The translations under genes and the position numbers were made by a program. From the NCBI GenBank assembly GCA_021793855.1, contig JAJYRY010000004.1:1-28294 (forward strand): a stretch of 28,294 nucleotides of DNA, read 5' to 3'. The notes under the pieces were generated by a model. The model was not told the DNA's origin and ran no database searches. It worked only from the letters and a program-made list of their open reading frames with translations. Position 1 is the first letter of the stretch. The number at the start of each line of letters is the position of its first letter. This document shows positions 9,916 through 17,259 of this stretch, piece after piece. Source of the DNA: Thermoplasmata archaeon. Its GTDB lineage: Archaea; Thermoplasmatota; Thermoplasmata; Thermoplasmatales; GCA-001856825.

Positions 9916-9946
9916 TGTCCCTCCCCCCTGCACTTCAAGTGGAAAC

Positions 9947-11224
9947 TCATGGAGTGACCCTCGTCCTGTCTCTGGGGAAAAGTGTAGTTTCCCTTATGTT
10001 GGCGATATCGAGTAACACCATGGTGAGCCTCTCGAGTCCTATAGCCCAGCCCGCGTGAGGAGGCATGCCGTATTTGAAGGTGTTGACGTAGAAACTGAAG
10101 GAATCTGGATTCAGACCCTTGCTCTTCAGGTTGTTGATCAATACTTCTGGGGAATGGACCCTTTGAGCGCCGCTGGTTATTTCGAGCTCTCCGAATTGGA
10201 GATCGAATCCTCTGGAATATTTCTCATCGTAAGGCTGCACATAAAATGGCTTCAATTCCCTTGGCCACCTTGTGATGAAATAAAACTCTTTTATCCCTCC
10301 ACCAACAGTTTTAAGGACCTGTGTTGACAGATCCTCTCCGTCATTCAATACTATTCCTTTTTGATTTGCCATCTGCACGTATTCGCTGTATGTTATCCTC
10401 TTGAATTTATAATCTAGGTTAGGCTTCGGAACGCCTAGTATTTCCAGTTCCCTTTCATTTGTATCCGCAGCAGCTTTGTAAGCAGTTTTAACGACATTTT
10501 CGAGTACGTCCATCACACCTTCATCATTCACAAAACTCATCTCCATATCTATGGAAGTGAATTCGTTGATGTGTCTAGGCGTGTTGTGCTCCTCTGCTCT
10601 GAATGCCGGAGCAACCTCGAAGACTTTGTCGAACCCTGCAGACATCATCATTTCCTTGTACAGCTGCGGGCTCTGACTCAAATAAGCATTCTTCTCAAAA
10701 TACTTGACTGGAAATAGCTCGGTCCCGCCCTCCGTTGCTGCTGCTACTATCTTAGGTGAGTGGATCTCTATGAATCCGCTATTGACGAAAAAATTCCTTA
10801 TGGAATTTGAGATGGTACTTTGTATCTTGAAGATCGAAAGTTTTTCAGGTCTTCTGAGATCAAGAAATCTGTTCTCCAGCCTGGTCTCAATGTCCGATTC
10901 AATCTTATCCACAACACCCAAGGGGAGAGGAGTTTCGGCCCTGTTGAGAATATCGAGATGCTTAATTTGGACTTCATAACCAATCTTAGCTTGACTCTTA
11001 ACAGCCTGCCCAGTCATGGACAACACGGATTCTCGCGGCAATGCTTTCAGGGTTTCGAAGAGTTCTTCATTACCTTTCTTTAAGAGGACTCCCTGTACGG
11101 TTCCAGAGACATCCCTCAGTTCGATGAATAATACTGTGCTCATTATCCTGATGTTCTGAGTCCATCCAGAAATCTCTACCTCTGTGTCAATATGATTCTT
11201 TACTTCCCCAATCAATATCCTCAT
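9947..11224 (-). CDS. aspS: Aspartyl-tRNA synthetase, archaeal type
   Basis: 425 residues. Charges tRNA-Asp in the cytosol. Residues 1-~100 are the OB-fold anticodon-binding domain ([11 protein letters not shown]). The rest is the class IIb catalytic core: [13 protein letters not shown], motif 2 [37 protein letters not shown] and motif 3 [18 protein letters not shown] and SGAQRVH separate AspRS from AsnRS. At the position held by Trp in discriminating Thermococcus AspRS (Trp26, VAGWVW) this protein has Gln23, which hints at relaxed tRNA specificity. A TATA-like box at about 11249-11258 precedes the ATG by ~29 nt. It is divergent from pdxT, and the UbiD-family gene follows with a short gap. 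Confidence 0.95.
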   Translation of the reverse strand: MRILIGEVKNHIDTEVEISGWTQNIRIMSTVLFIELRDVSGTVQGVLLKKGNEELFETLKALPRESVLSMTGQAVKSQAKIGYEVQIKHLDILNRAETPLPLGVVDKIESDIETRLENRFLDLRRPEKLSIFKIQSTISNSIRNFFVNSGFIEIHSPKIVAAATEGGTELFPVKYFEKNAYLSQSPQLYKEMMMSAGFDKVFEVAPAFRAEEHNTPRHINEFTSIDMEMSFVNDEGVMDVLENVVKTAYKAAADTNERELEILGVPKPNLDYKFKRITYSEYVQMANQKGIVLNDGEDLSTQVLKTVGGGIKEFYFITRWPRELKPFYVQPYDEKYSRGFDLQFGELEITSGAQRVHSPEVLINNLKSKGLNPDSFSFYVNTFKYGMPPHAGWAIGLERLTMVLLDIANIRETTLFPRDRTRVTP

Positions 11225-11248
11225 GCTGAACGTTGATTATCTCTTCGG

Positions 11249-11258
11249 ATATAATGAT
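11249..11258 (-). promoter_or_regulatory. TATA-like box of aspS
   Basis: CATTATATCC on the minus strand, centred about 29 nt before the aspS ATG, in the 78-bp aspS-pdxT divergent region. Confidence 0.45.
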
Positions 11259-11278
11259 AATCGGACGATAAGGAATAG

Positions 11279-11286
11279 ATATTTAG
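11279..11286 (+). promoter_or_regulatory. TATA-like box of pdxT
   Basis: ATATTTAG centred about 21 nt before the pdxT ATG at 11303. No Shine-Dalgarno is seen, consistent with a leaderless mRNA. Confidence 0.45.
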
Positions 11287-11302
11287 AACTCATATCCTAG
11301 CA

Positions 11303-11845
11303 ATGGAAATTGGTGTCCTGGACATTCAAGGCGATGTAGCTGAGCACATTAGCATACTTGAAAGTCTGGGAGCTAAAGCTAGGAAGGTTAGGAGGATGTC
11401 TGACCTTGTTGGACTTTCAGGGATCGTAGTGCCTGGAGGAGAGAGTACCGTTATAGGGAGCATAATGAGACAGAGAGGCATTTCAAACAAGATAGTTGAG
11501 TCAAATCTTCCAGTTATGGGTACCTGTGCAGGGCTGATCTTGATGTCAAAGAGCGTTGAAGGAAGACCCGGGCTAATCCCAATACTAGACATCGAAGTGA
11601 AGAGAAACGGATATGGAAGTCAGAGGGAGAGTTTCGAAACTGATTTAGAGATAAAGGGAATTGGCGAGTTCAGGGGGGTCTTTATACGGGCACCTTTGGT
11701 CACCAGAGTCCGTGGTGGTGAAGTCCTCGCAAGCTTTGAAAATAATGCAGTAATGATCTCAGATGGAAAGAATTTGGGTCTTTCGTTCCATCCTGAAATT
11801 TACGGGAACGGAAAGATACACGACTACTTCATTAGCAGGCTTTAA
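11303..11845 (+). CDS. pdxT: Pyridoxal 5'-phosphate synthase glutaminase subunit PdxT
   Basis: 180 residues, a class I glutamine amidotransferase that supplies ammonia to PdxS for pyridoxal phosphate synthesis. Key sequence: DIQGDVAEH near the N-terminus, VPGGEST (44-49), nucleophile C75 in GTCAG, RNGYGSQRESFE, FIRAP, and H163/E165 in SFHPE completing the triad. Length is slightly short of the usual ~190-200, with the C-terminus ending just after the triad. The synthase partner gene pdxS is not in this window. It converges on gcvT with a 3-bp gap. Confidence 0.95.
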   Translation: MEIGVLDIQGDVAEHISILESLGAKARKVRRMSDLVGLSGIVVPGGESTVIGSIMRQRGISNKIVESNLPVMGTCAGLILMSKSVEGRPGLIPILDIEVKRNGYGSQRESFETDLEIKGIGEFRGVFIRAPLVTRVRGGEVLASFENNAVMISDGKNLGLSFHPEIYGNGKIHDYFISRL

Positions 11846-11848
11846 GGA

Positions 11849-12919
11849 CTAAACCATTCTAGGTTTCTTAAGAATGCCTTTGCCCTCTATGTTCCTCGTC
11901 TGAATCGTTATTTCAGAATCTATCTCTACTCCAGGATTCACATATCCCAGTCCTATCCCCCTCGATAATGTGGGAGAGAATGACCCGGATGTCAAAGTTC
12001 CAATCACCTCACTGCCCCTCTTGAGAACTGAACCGATTCTTGGAACTATTCTGTCCGAAGCTACGACTCCTCTGAACCTTTCTTTTATGTTTCCTTTTTT
12101 CTCAAGCAGTTTCTTCTTTCCAATGAAATCGTGGTCCCATCCTATGATCCACGAAACACCCGCCTCGATTGGATTCTTGTCTTCGTTGAAATCCTGACCC
12201 GATAGAAGGAAGCCTTTCTCCATTCGAAGTGTATCCCTTGCTCCGAGTCCGATAGGTTTGACCAGCGGATTGCTTAAGATCTCTCTCCAAAGCCCCACTG
12301 CATACTTGTTCGGAACCACGAACTCAAACCCATCTTCTCCCGTGTATCCGGTTCTTCCTACGACGGTGGCATTCTCGAGTCCCTTCTCAGGATACTTCTC
12401 AGAGGCACCCATGAAAGTGAAATGTTCCAGTCCGTTTGCTTCTGGGAATACACCTTTCATCACCTCGGATGCCATCGGACCCTGGAGTGCGAGGCAAGAC
12501 ATCCTGTCAGAAAGGTTGTTGATCCTGACGTCGTACGATTTCCGGTTTGATATTATCCAGTTGTGGATTTTTTCGATTGTTGCTGCATTCGGGACTACTA
12601 GATACTTGTCTTCTGCTTCCTTATAGATTATGGTATCGTCGATCATGTTTGCTTCTGGAGTAAGGTAAGCAGAATAGATCGCTTTACCTATGGGTTCCTT
12701 TGAAATGTCTGTAGGGAAGAGATAGATCATGAATTCTTGTGCGTCCCTCCCCTCTATCGTTATATCTCCCATATGCGAAACATCGAACAATCCAACTTTT
12801 GATCTTACTTGTTTGTGTTCTTCAATTATCCCCGAGAACTGAATTGGCATGTCCCATCCATGGAAATCTACCATTTTCGCATTCATTTTAACTATTTCAT
12901 TGTAAAGAGGGGTCCTCAT
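11849..12919 (-). CDS. gcvT: Aminomethyltransferase, glycine cleavage system T protein
   Basis: 356 residues, the tetrahydrofolate-dependent T protein that releases ammonia and forms methylene-THF from aminomethyl-lipoyl H protein. Visible: MVDFHGWDMPIQF, LFDVSHMGD, the NMIDDTIIY segment containing the catalytic Asp, ALQGPMA, GRTGYTGEDGFE, LGARDTLRMEKG and the C-terminal GYVNPG barrel. Length is normal for a full T protein. The other glycine cleavage genes (H, P, L) are not in the window. A TATA-like GTTAATAC at 12941-12948 sits about 25 nt before the ATG, giving a leaderless message. Its promoter region abuts the tRNA-Phe gene. Confidence 0.95.
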   Translation of the reverse strand: MRTPLYNEIVKMNAKMVDFHGWDMPIQFSGIIEEHKQVRSKVGLFDVSHMGDITIEGRDAQEFMIYLFPTDISKEPIGKAIYSAYLTPEANMIDDTIIYKEAEDKYLVVPNAATIEKIHNWIISNRKSYDVRINNLSDRMSCLALQGPMASEVMKGVFPEANGLEHFTFMGASEKYPEKGLENATVVGRTGYTGEDGFEFVVPNKYAVGLWREILSNPLVKPIGLGARDTLRMEKGFLLSGQDFNEDKNPIEAGVSWIIGWDHDFIGKKKLLEKKGNIKERFRGVVASDRIVPRIGSVLKRGSEVIGTLTSGSFSPTLSRGIGLGYVNPGVEIDSEITIQTRNIEGKGILKKPRMV

Positions 12920-12940
12920 CCTCTCGTTATCCCTCTGGGT

Positions 12941-12948
12941 GTATTAAC
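12941..12948 (-). promoter_or_regulatory. TATA-like box of gcvT
   Basis: GTTAATAC on the minus strand, centred 25 nt from the gcvT ATG, so the transcript would be leaderless. Confidence 0.5.
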
Positions 12949-12987
12949 ATTCGCGTTCCACTGGAAATTCGGGGGGCCGGGGCATAG

Positions 12988-12996
12988 TTAAAGTAT
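12988..12996 (+). promoter_or_regulatory. Box A-like promoter element of tRNA-Phe
   Basis: TTAAAGTAT about 38 nt upstream of the first tRNA base, which allows a short 5' leader. Confidence 0.4.
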
Positions 12997-13029
12997 TTCT
13001 AAGGGATGCTAATCCTCTTGAGAAATCAA

Positions 13030-13102
13030 GCCGCGATAACTCAGCTGGGAGAGTGCAAGCCTGAAGAGCTTGAAGTCGCCGGTTCGATCCCGGCTCGCGG
13101 CA
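13030..13102 (+). tRNA. tRNA-Phe (anticodon GAA)
   Basis: A complete cloverleaf of 73 nt. The acceptor stem GCCGCGA pairs perfectly with TCGCGGC (13095-13101) and the discriminator is A13102. The D stem ACTC/GAGT, anticodon stem CAAGC/GCTTG and T stem GCCGG/CCGGC pair without mismatch. The anticodon loop CTGAAGA gives anticodon GAA and G37, the expected base for wyosine-type modification. D-loop GG and T-loop TTCGATC are canonical. No intron and no encoded CCA. G15 is the archaeosine position (RaSEA is in this window) and C56 is the Trm56 target (also in this window). Confidence 0.98.
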
Positions 13103-13385
13103 TTTTCCTCTTCCAAAACAGATTGAATGCAAAGTTTGGTTCAGTTTATTGTCAATATCCACTATTCTGGTAGGAATTTTTCACTCCTAATAAGGGTATA
13201 ATGCCAGAGATAGCTCAACTCGGACTTGTCATATAACAGGCAAGGATTTTCTCCACACTGATTGCATTGGGACATTCAGTTGTTACAGAAATCAGCGGGG
13301 TCTAGTCAGCACCTAAGATAAAAGCATACAAAACTCCTAAAAAGCTAAGTATTACTGGTGTCATCGATTTTCAATTAGACAGATC

Positions 13386-13453
13386 CCTGATTCTGCAAAA
13401 TCCCCCCTCAACGAAAGAGAAGAGATCGGGCAAACGAGGGATTCGGAATCAGG
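13386..13453. repeat. Imperfect inverted repeat
   Basis: The left arm is CCTGATTCTGCAAAATCCC (13386-13404) and the right arm GGGATTCGGAATCAGG (13438-13453). They pair apart from a 3-nt bulge and one mismatch, around a 33-nt loop. It could be a structured RNA, a remnant of a small mobile element, or chance. Confidence 0.45.
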
Positions 13454-13580
13454 CGCTGATGAATTCTACGAAGGATTGAGGATCAATTTATGAACGATAG
13501 GTTTGCAAGGTTTCACCAATACCTCTTAAATGTCCGTCACTAGTCTTTCAATTGCGTCAATGAAAAAGCATCAAAATATA

Positions 13581-13593
13581 GGAGATTGTCTCC
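13581..13593 (-). terminator. Candidate terminator hairpin 3' of the NifX-like gene
   Basis: GGAGA and TCTCC form a stem around a 3-nt loop, about 26 nt beyond the stop of the minus-strand gene. On that strand the T-rich tract TATATTTTG and then CTTTTTC follow. Archaeal termination relies mainly on T-tracts, so this is tentative. Confidence 0.3.
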
Positions 13594-13618
13594 ATAAAAT
13601 AACTCGGAGGGCCAAGTT

Positions 13619-13975
13619 CTACTCTACTTCCCTGTATACGTTGGGTGGAATGTCGTCTGAAATAACATCTTCCACACTTTCTAGTTTTGGCAGAATTTCA
13701 TCCAAATTCTCTTCTTCAAAATGGGCATACTTGACTCTACCCACTGACATCCTGTATGAGCCGGGGCACATCATGCCTTCCTTCACCACAACTGCGTCTG
13801 GTTGCAATTTGAGGATGGCGGCCATCGTGATTTCTTTTCCTCCAGGAACTCTTTCGAACCCAGGGTTCTCATACTGACTGATCTTCTTTTCATCAGTGTC
13901 AACGATGCTGATCAATTCAGCTAAGTCTAGTGGCACAAGATTATTCTCCTTACTATGAGCTACAGCAATTTTCAT
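13619..13975 (-). CDS. NifX/NifB-C-terminal-like (dinitrogenase Fe-Mo cofactor fold) protein
   Basis: 118 residues. The alternation of strand and helix resembles PF02579: MKIAVAHSKEN, ISIVDTDEKKISQYENPG, GKEITMAAILKLQPDAVVVKEGMMCPG, and KYAHFEEENLDEIL. The usual GHFGR loop is not recognisable and only one cysteine (MMCPG) remains, so the assignment is by pattern and moderate. Such proteins bind metal clusters; there is no sign of nitrogenase genes here. I chose the second ATG (13975) because a TATA-like ATTTAAG at 13998-14004 lies 26 nt before it and MKIAV is the family-like start; an ATG at 13981 is in frame. It is divergent from the Rieske gene. Confidence 0.55.
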   Translation of the reverse strand: MKIAVAHSKENNLVPLDLAELISIVDTDEKKISQYENPGFERVPGGKEITMAAILKLQPDAVVVKEGMMCPGSYRMSVGRVKYAHFEEENLDEILPKLESVEDVISDDIPPNVYREVE

Positions 13976-14065
13976 TACCATGATTTTAGAAACTAGGATT
14001 TAAGTTTAATGTTTGACGACGGGCTAAAATCAGTCTAGGTTGTTGTGGAAATAGGAGACAGAAAG

Positions 14066-14073
14066 CTATAATA
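14066..14073 (+). promoter_or_regulatory. TATA-like box of the Rieske gene
   Basis: CTATAATA centred about 26 nt before the ATG at 14096, indicating a leaderless mRNA. Confidence 0.55.
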
Positions 14074-14095
14074 CTTGAATAATCAAAGTAACACC

Positions 14096-14425
14096 ATGAC
14101 CTGGCGTAAAACAATTACCGCAAAATCCCTGAGGGCAGCCGGGGCTTCAAGCGTCAGGGTGGGGGATGAAGTAATTTACATCGCTGCTGTCGGTGACAAA
14201 TTGTATGCCATAAACGGGGTTTGTTCCCACGCAAAGTGCATCCTGGGCATCCTTGAAACAGACAGTCTGAGGACCAAGTGCCAGTGCCATCATGCAGAAT
14301 TCAACTTGACGGATGGAAAGATGGTCGTTCCTCCATATGTTGCACCAAATATCCTGATGGACAAGCTCACTTTGAAAGTCTACCCGGTGAGAGAAGAGAA
14401 AGGATTCATAGAAGTGGATACTTAG
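14096..14425 (+). CDS. Rieske-type [2Fe-2S] ferredoxin
   Basis: 109 residues and no membrane anchor, so probably a soluble electron carrier. The two cluster motifs are CSHAKCILG (Cys-x-His) and CQCHHAEFN (Cys-x-x-His), separated as in Rieske ferredoxins of the NirD/dioxygenase-ferredoxin group. VGDEVIYIAAVGDKLYAINGVC is the typical strand before the first motif. I start at the ATG at 14096 because of the TATA spacing; a TTG at 14075 lies inside the promoter. It faces the NifX-like gene across a short divergent region. Its redox partner is not visible here. Confidence 0.9.
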   Translation: MTWRKTITAKSLRAAGASSVRVGDEVIYIAAVGDKLYAINGVCSHAKCILGILETDSLRTKCQCHHAEFNLTDGKMVVPPYVAPNILMDKLTLKVYPVREEKGFIEVDT

Positions 14426-14471
14426 GACCGGATTCATCAGGAAGTGGCTTGGCGCACCAGTCAACGTAGAA

Positions 14472-14480
14472 ATATTATAA
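14472..14480 (+). promoter_or_regulatory. TATA-like box of the PPAT/DUF84 gene
   Basis: ATATTATAA centred about 24 nt before the GTG at 14500. It supports this GTG rather than the overlapping one at 14498. Confidence 0.5.
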
Positions 14481-14499
14481 GGAAAAAGCATCAAGCGGT

Positions 14500-15462
14500 G
14501 TGCAGGTTCTTCTGGGAGGTACATTCAGCATTTTGCACAAGGCCCATAAGGAAATGATTGAAAGAGGGCTCAAGCTGGGAAACTTGACCATAGGCCTTAC
14601 CTCAGACAGGTTTAAATTCAACAAGAAATATGCTGTCCCCCCCTTCGAAACAAGGAAGAGAAATCTGCAAGCATACCTGAATAGTATAGGCGCGAATTCG
14701 GTAGTGAAGGAGCTCGTGGATCCATATGGTTCTACGCTTTCTCAAGAATATGAAGCGATTGTCTCTTCTAATGAAACTATCGATTTCATATCAAACATCA
14801 ATTTTATCCGTAAGTCCAGAGGCATCAATCCGCTTCAAGTAGTAAATGTTGGACAAATTCTGGCGGATGATCTGATGCCCATAAAGTCAGAAAGAATCAT
14901 AAACGGCCAGATAGACGAAAATGGAACAAGGAAGACAGTGATCAAAGTCGTTCTTGTGTCCAAAAACCCAGAAAAGATAGAAGGGACCAAATCCATTATT
15001 TCTAAATTATTCAAGGGATACGAACTTGAAACAGTTGAGCAGGAAGATGGTTTTCATCCCCAACCCATGAACCACGAAACTTTCGCGGGGGCCTTGAGAA
15101 GAGTAGAGGGAGTGAGATCGAAGTACGATTACGCGATTGGAGTAGAGGCTGGGATAATATCGACTCATGGAATAGAGTACGATGTCCATGTGGCTGCTGT
15201 AAAGGATTCACTGGGCAACATAAATTACGGTATTTCATCCGGGCTCCCTATGAACGATTCAATGATGATGGGAATGAAATCGGGGAAGGAACTCGAAGAG
15301 GTCACCAACGAGCTTATCGGAGTAGACAATTCAGGTGACTACAAGGGGGCGATCTACTATTTTTCGAAGGGGATAAAGGAAAGGAAACATCTCGTAGAAG
15401 AAGCCGTGATGTCAGCTTTCACCGAAAGGATAGCAGATTCCATTCCAAGAAAAATCAAATGA
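14500..15462 (+). CDS. Bifunctional pantetheine-phosphate adenylyltransferase / DUF84-type NTPase
   Basis: 320 residues, two domains. Residues 1-~145 match archaeal PPAT, which makes dephospho-CoA from 4'-phosphopantetheine and ATP: GGTFSILHKAH at the N-terminus and PLQVVNVGQILADDLMPIKSERI with GQID near 130-140. The nucleotidyltransferase HxGH signature reads HKAH, with Ala for Gly. Residues ~146-320 match DUF84/YjjX-like inosine/xanthosine triphosphatases: VVLVSKNPEKIEGT, EDGFHPQPM, YAIGVEAGI and GAIYYFSKG. Such enzymes clear damaged NTPs. The fusion pairs CoA synthesis with nucleotide housekeeping, and I recall the same domain pair in Thermoplasma. GTG start, leaderless promoter. It converges on the amidotransferase with 8 bp overlap. 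Confidence 0.9.
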   Translation: MQVLLGGTFSILHKAHKEMIERGLKLGNLTIGLTSDRFKFNKKYAVPPFETRKRNLQAYLNSIGANSVVKELVDPYGSTLSQEYEAIVSSNETIDFISNINFIRKSRGINPLQVVNVGQILADDLMPIKSERIINGQIDENGTRKTVIKVVLVSKNPEKIEGTKSIISKLFKGYELETVEQEDGFHPQPMNHETFAGALRRVEGVRSKYDYAIGVEAGIISTHGIEYDVHVAAVKDSLGNINYGISSGLPMNDSMMMGMKSGKELEEVTNELIGVDNSGDYKGAIYYFSKGIKERKHLVEEAVMSAFTERIADSIPRKIK

Positions 15463-16090
15463 CCGCAGGGATAACATCGTCAGCCTTGTACTCGTTCACT
15501 CTGCCGTTCCTGAATACTACCAGTGTCTTATCTCCGATCTCGAACCACTTTCCTCCCATAGCCTCTGTGGATACTGTGAATCTATCTCCTTCCAGCTTGT
15601 AGAACAGCGAGTAGTAACCGGGTTCTTTCCTGACTTCTCTGTAAGCAGCAGCGTAAGTTCCATCAGTAATGATGAAGTTGATGCTCGTAAAATCCATCTC
15701 CCTAATCCCGGTAATCGCCCCAGGAAATCCCCTAAGGATCATTCTGAAGTAATGGTAACTGTCACTCTTTCCCCGCTTTCCCAACTTCTTTATCGTGCCG
15801 TTATGGGCAAAGGAGACGTTATCAGATAGGAAGGGTTGGGTGTTGATCAATGAACCTGTGGAGGAACTCTTCTTCCTCGCATGTGCGATGAGCGCGGTTC
15901 CGTACAACCCATCCACTTTGCGAATTGGTTCTATACTCTTCTGAACCATTATTTCATTCTTTGAGTACAAGACGTAACCAAAACCGTCGTGGTGAGGAGA
16001 GTGCTTGCCTTCATTTGCCATCTCAAAGAGGAAATCCATATACTGAGTGAGGTCAGAATAATTCCCTATCGACAGGAGCATTCTGCACAT
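15455..16090 (-). CDS. Class II glutamine amidotransferase (YafJ/COG0121-like)
   Basis: 211 residues. After removal of Met1 the nucleophile is Cys2 (MCRMLL), as in N-terminal-nucleophile glutaminases. HDGFGYVLY, ALIAHARKKS, NTQPFLSDNVSFAHNGTIKK and STEAMGGKWFEI are typical of the YafJ-like Gat_II family. There is no synthase domain, so the ammonia acceptor is unknown; it may act as a free amidohydrolase. A TATATATAA-like element around 16134-16143 is about 45 nt upstream, suggesting a short leader. The stop overlaps the PPAT/DUF84 stop. Confidence 0.87.
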   Translation of the reverse strand: MCRMLLSIGNYSDLTQYMDFLFEMANEGKHSPHHDGFGYVLYSKNEIMVQKSIEPIRKVDGLYGTALIAHARKKSSSTGSLINTQPFLSDNVSFAHNGTIKKLGKRGKSDSYHYFRMILRGFPGAITGIREMDFTSINFIITDGTYAAAYREVRKEPGYYSLFYKLEGDRFTVSTEAMGGKWFEIGDKTLVVFRNGRVNEYKADDVIPAVI

Positions 16091-16198
16091 GCCTTCCCAT
16101 CATTTCCGGGTAAAAAATCATTAGCATACCTTTTTATATATAACAATGGGGTCTTCAAACCCCAGAAAGCATAACACGAGGGGATTATTTGAAAACGG

Positions 16199-16206
16199 TT
16201 TTATAA
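16199..16206 (+). promoter_or_regulatory. TATA-like box of the RaSEA/DHH unit
   Basis: TTTTATAA centred about 25 nt before the ATG at 16228, consistent with a leaderless transcript. Confidence 0.55.
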
Positions 16207-16227
16207 CTTACATCGATAATCGAAACA

Positions 16228-17259
16228 ATGAATAAGGTCGATCCCCAGTTCGCGGGTGAAATAGCGAAGATTAGGAATGCAATCGGAAGAAATGGTAGGA
16301 CGGACTACGTGACAACGTATACCGAAAAGGAATTTTTTGATGGGAAGACGACTGTTGAGAGAGTATTGATCCTGAGAACCAGAGGGTGTAGCTGGAGTTA
16401 TCATTCTGGGTGTTCGATGTGCGGATATTGGGACGACACGAACCCAGAGGTAGGGAAAGAGGAGATTGAAAATCAGGTCAACACTTTCCTGGGGGAGTTT
16501 CCTAAGGGAGAAGTCTTGAAGATATTCACATCAGGTTCCTTCTTCGATCCAATAGAAATAGATGCCGGGGTCCAGTTCACGATCATTGAAAGGGTGCTCC
16601 AGGGTTATGCCCAACTCATCGTAGAGAGCAGACCTGAGTACATCGCCAAGGTGGTCGAGAAGCTTAGGAAATATTCGGGGAAAATGCAGGTTGCAATTGG
16701 ACTTGAAAGCACCGACCCATCAATCTTGAAGAATTCAGTGAATAAGAATTACGACTTCGAAGACTTCAAGGAAGCCGCTAAGCTGCTGAGAGAGAATGGC
16801 ATATCGGTCAGGACTTATCTCCTCCTTAAGCCACCATTCCTGACAGAGAACGAGGCTCTAAGAGACTCGATAAAGTCTGCAAGGGATCTTGCTCCGTACA
16901 GCGACTTCATTTCAATTAACCCAATGAACATACAAAGAGGCACTCTAGTTGAAAAAATGTACAAAGAGGGCAGTTACCGGCCACCTTGGCTTTGGACTGT
17001 GGTGACAGTACTCCAATCTCTAAGGGACATCGATGTTCCAGTTGTCTCACTTGTAACTGCGTCAGGAAAGAATAGAGGCGCTCACAACGGTCACAGCTGT
17101 GACAGGAGATTCTCTGAAGGGATAAGGTTGTTCAGCGAAACGTTAGACTATCGATATCTCGAAGAACTGAATTGTGAGTGTCAAGAGGCTTGGAAGAATT
17201 TCTACGAGGTAGAAGACAAAACCGGCGTACCAATCAGTGAGGTGATATTGAATGATTAG
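16228..17259 (+). CDS. Archaeosine biosynthesis radical SAM protein RaSEA
   Basis: 343 residues. Works with ArcS to turn the lysine adduct of preQ0 at tRNA position 15 into archaeosine. The 4Fe-4S cluster motif is RGCSWSYHSGCSMCGYW: C54, C62, C65, the CX7CX2C spacing of this family rather than CX3CX2C. FTSGSFFDP, QVAIGLESTD, RTYLLLKPPFLTE and ISINPMN are radical-SAM barrel strands. A C-terminal Cys set (GHSCDRRF and NCECQEAW) may bind another metal or tRNA. ArcS is not in this window. The leaderless ATG is at 16228. The stop overlaps the DHH gene by 8 nt and GAGGTGA precedes that ATG, so the two are co-translated. Confidence 0.92.
   Translation: MNKVDPQFAGEIAKIRNAIGRNGRTDYVTTYTEKEFFDGKTTVERVLILRTRGCSWSYHSGCSMCGYWDDTNPEVGKEEIENQVNTFLGEFPKGEVLKIFTSGSFFDPIEIDAGVQFTIIERVLQGYAQLIVESRPEYIAKVVEKLRKYSGKMQVAIGLESTDPSILKNSVNKNYDFEDFKEAAKLLRENGISVRTYLLLKPPFLTENEALRDSIKSARDLAPYSDFISINPMNIQRGTLVEKMYKEGSYRPPWLWTVVTVLQSLRDIDVPVVSLVTASGKNRGAHNGHSCDRRFSEGIRLFSETLDYRYLEELNCECQEAWKNFYEVEDKTGVPISEVILND
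17239..17245 (+). promoter_or_regulatory. Shine-Dalgarno site of the DHH gene
   Basis: GAGGTGA, 6 nt before the ATG at 17252 and inside the end of the RaSEA gene. It is the best-looking ribosome site of this unit. Confidence 0.6.

Larger units (their letters stand above)
13103..13618. other. Gene-poor interval with an inverted repeat; no convincing gene
   Basis: About 516 bp between tRNA-Phe and the NifX-like gene. I see no ORF with recognisable content. From 13201 the plus-strand frame MPEIAQLGLVI, a stop, then more codons interrupted by a second stop at the TAG near 13303 runs to about 13480, which could be a decayed gene, but I recognise no family. An imperfect inverted repeat is present at 13386-13453. 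Confidence 0.5.

Noticed and set aside
12944..13162. 72-codon minus-strand ORF across the tRNA-Phe gene
   Set aside because: It is antisense to a complete, perfectly paired tRNA.
13201..13480. Plus-strand frame with two in-frame stops that might be a decayed gene
   Set aside because: No family is recognisable in the translated pieces, so calling a pseudogene would be a guess.
13455..13500. CTGATGA near 13454 as a possible C box of a C/D sRNA
   Set aside because: The C box is not a proper RUGAUGA and no D box follows at the right distance.
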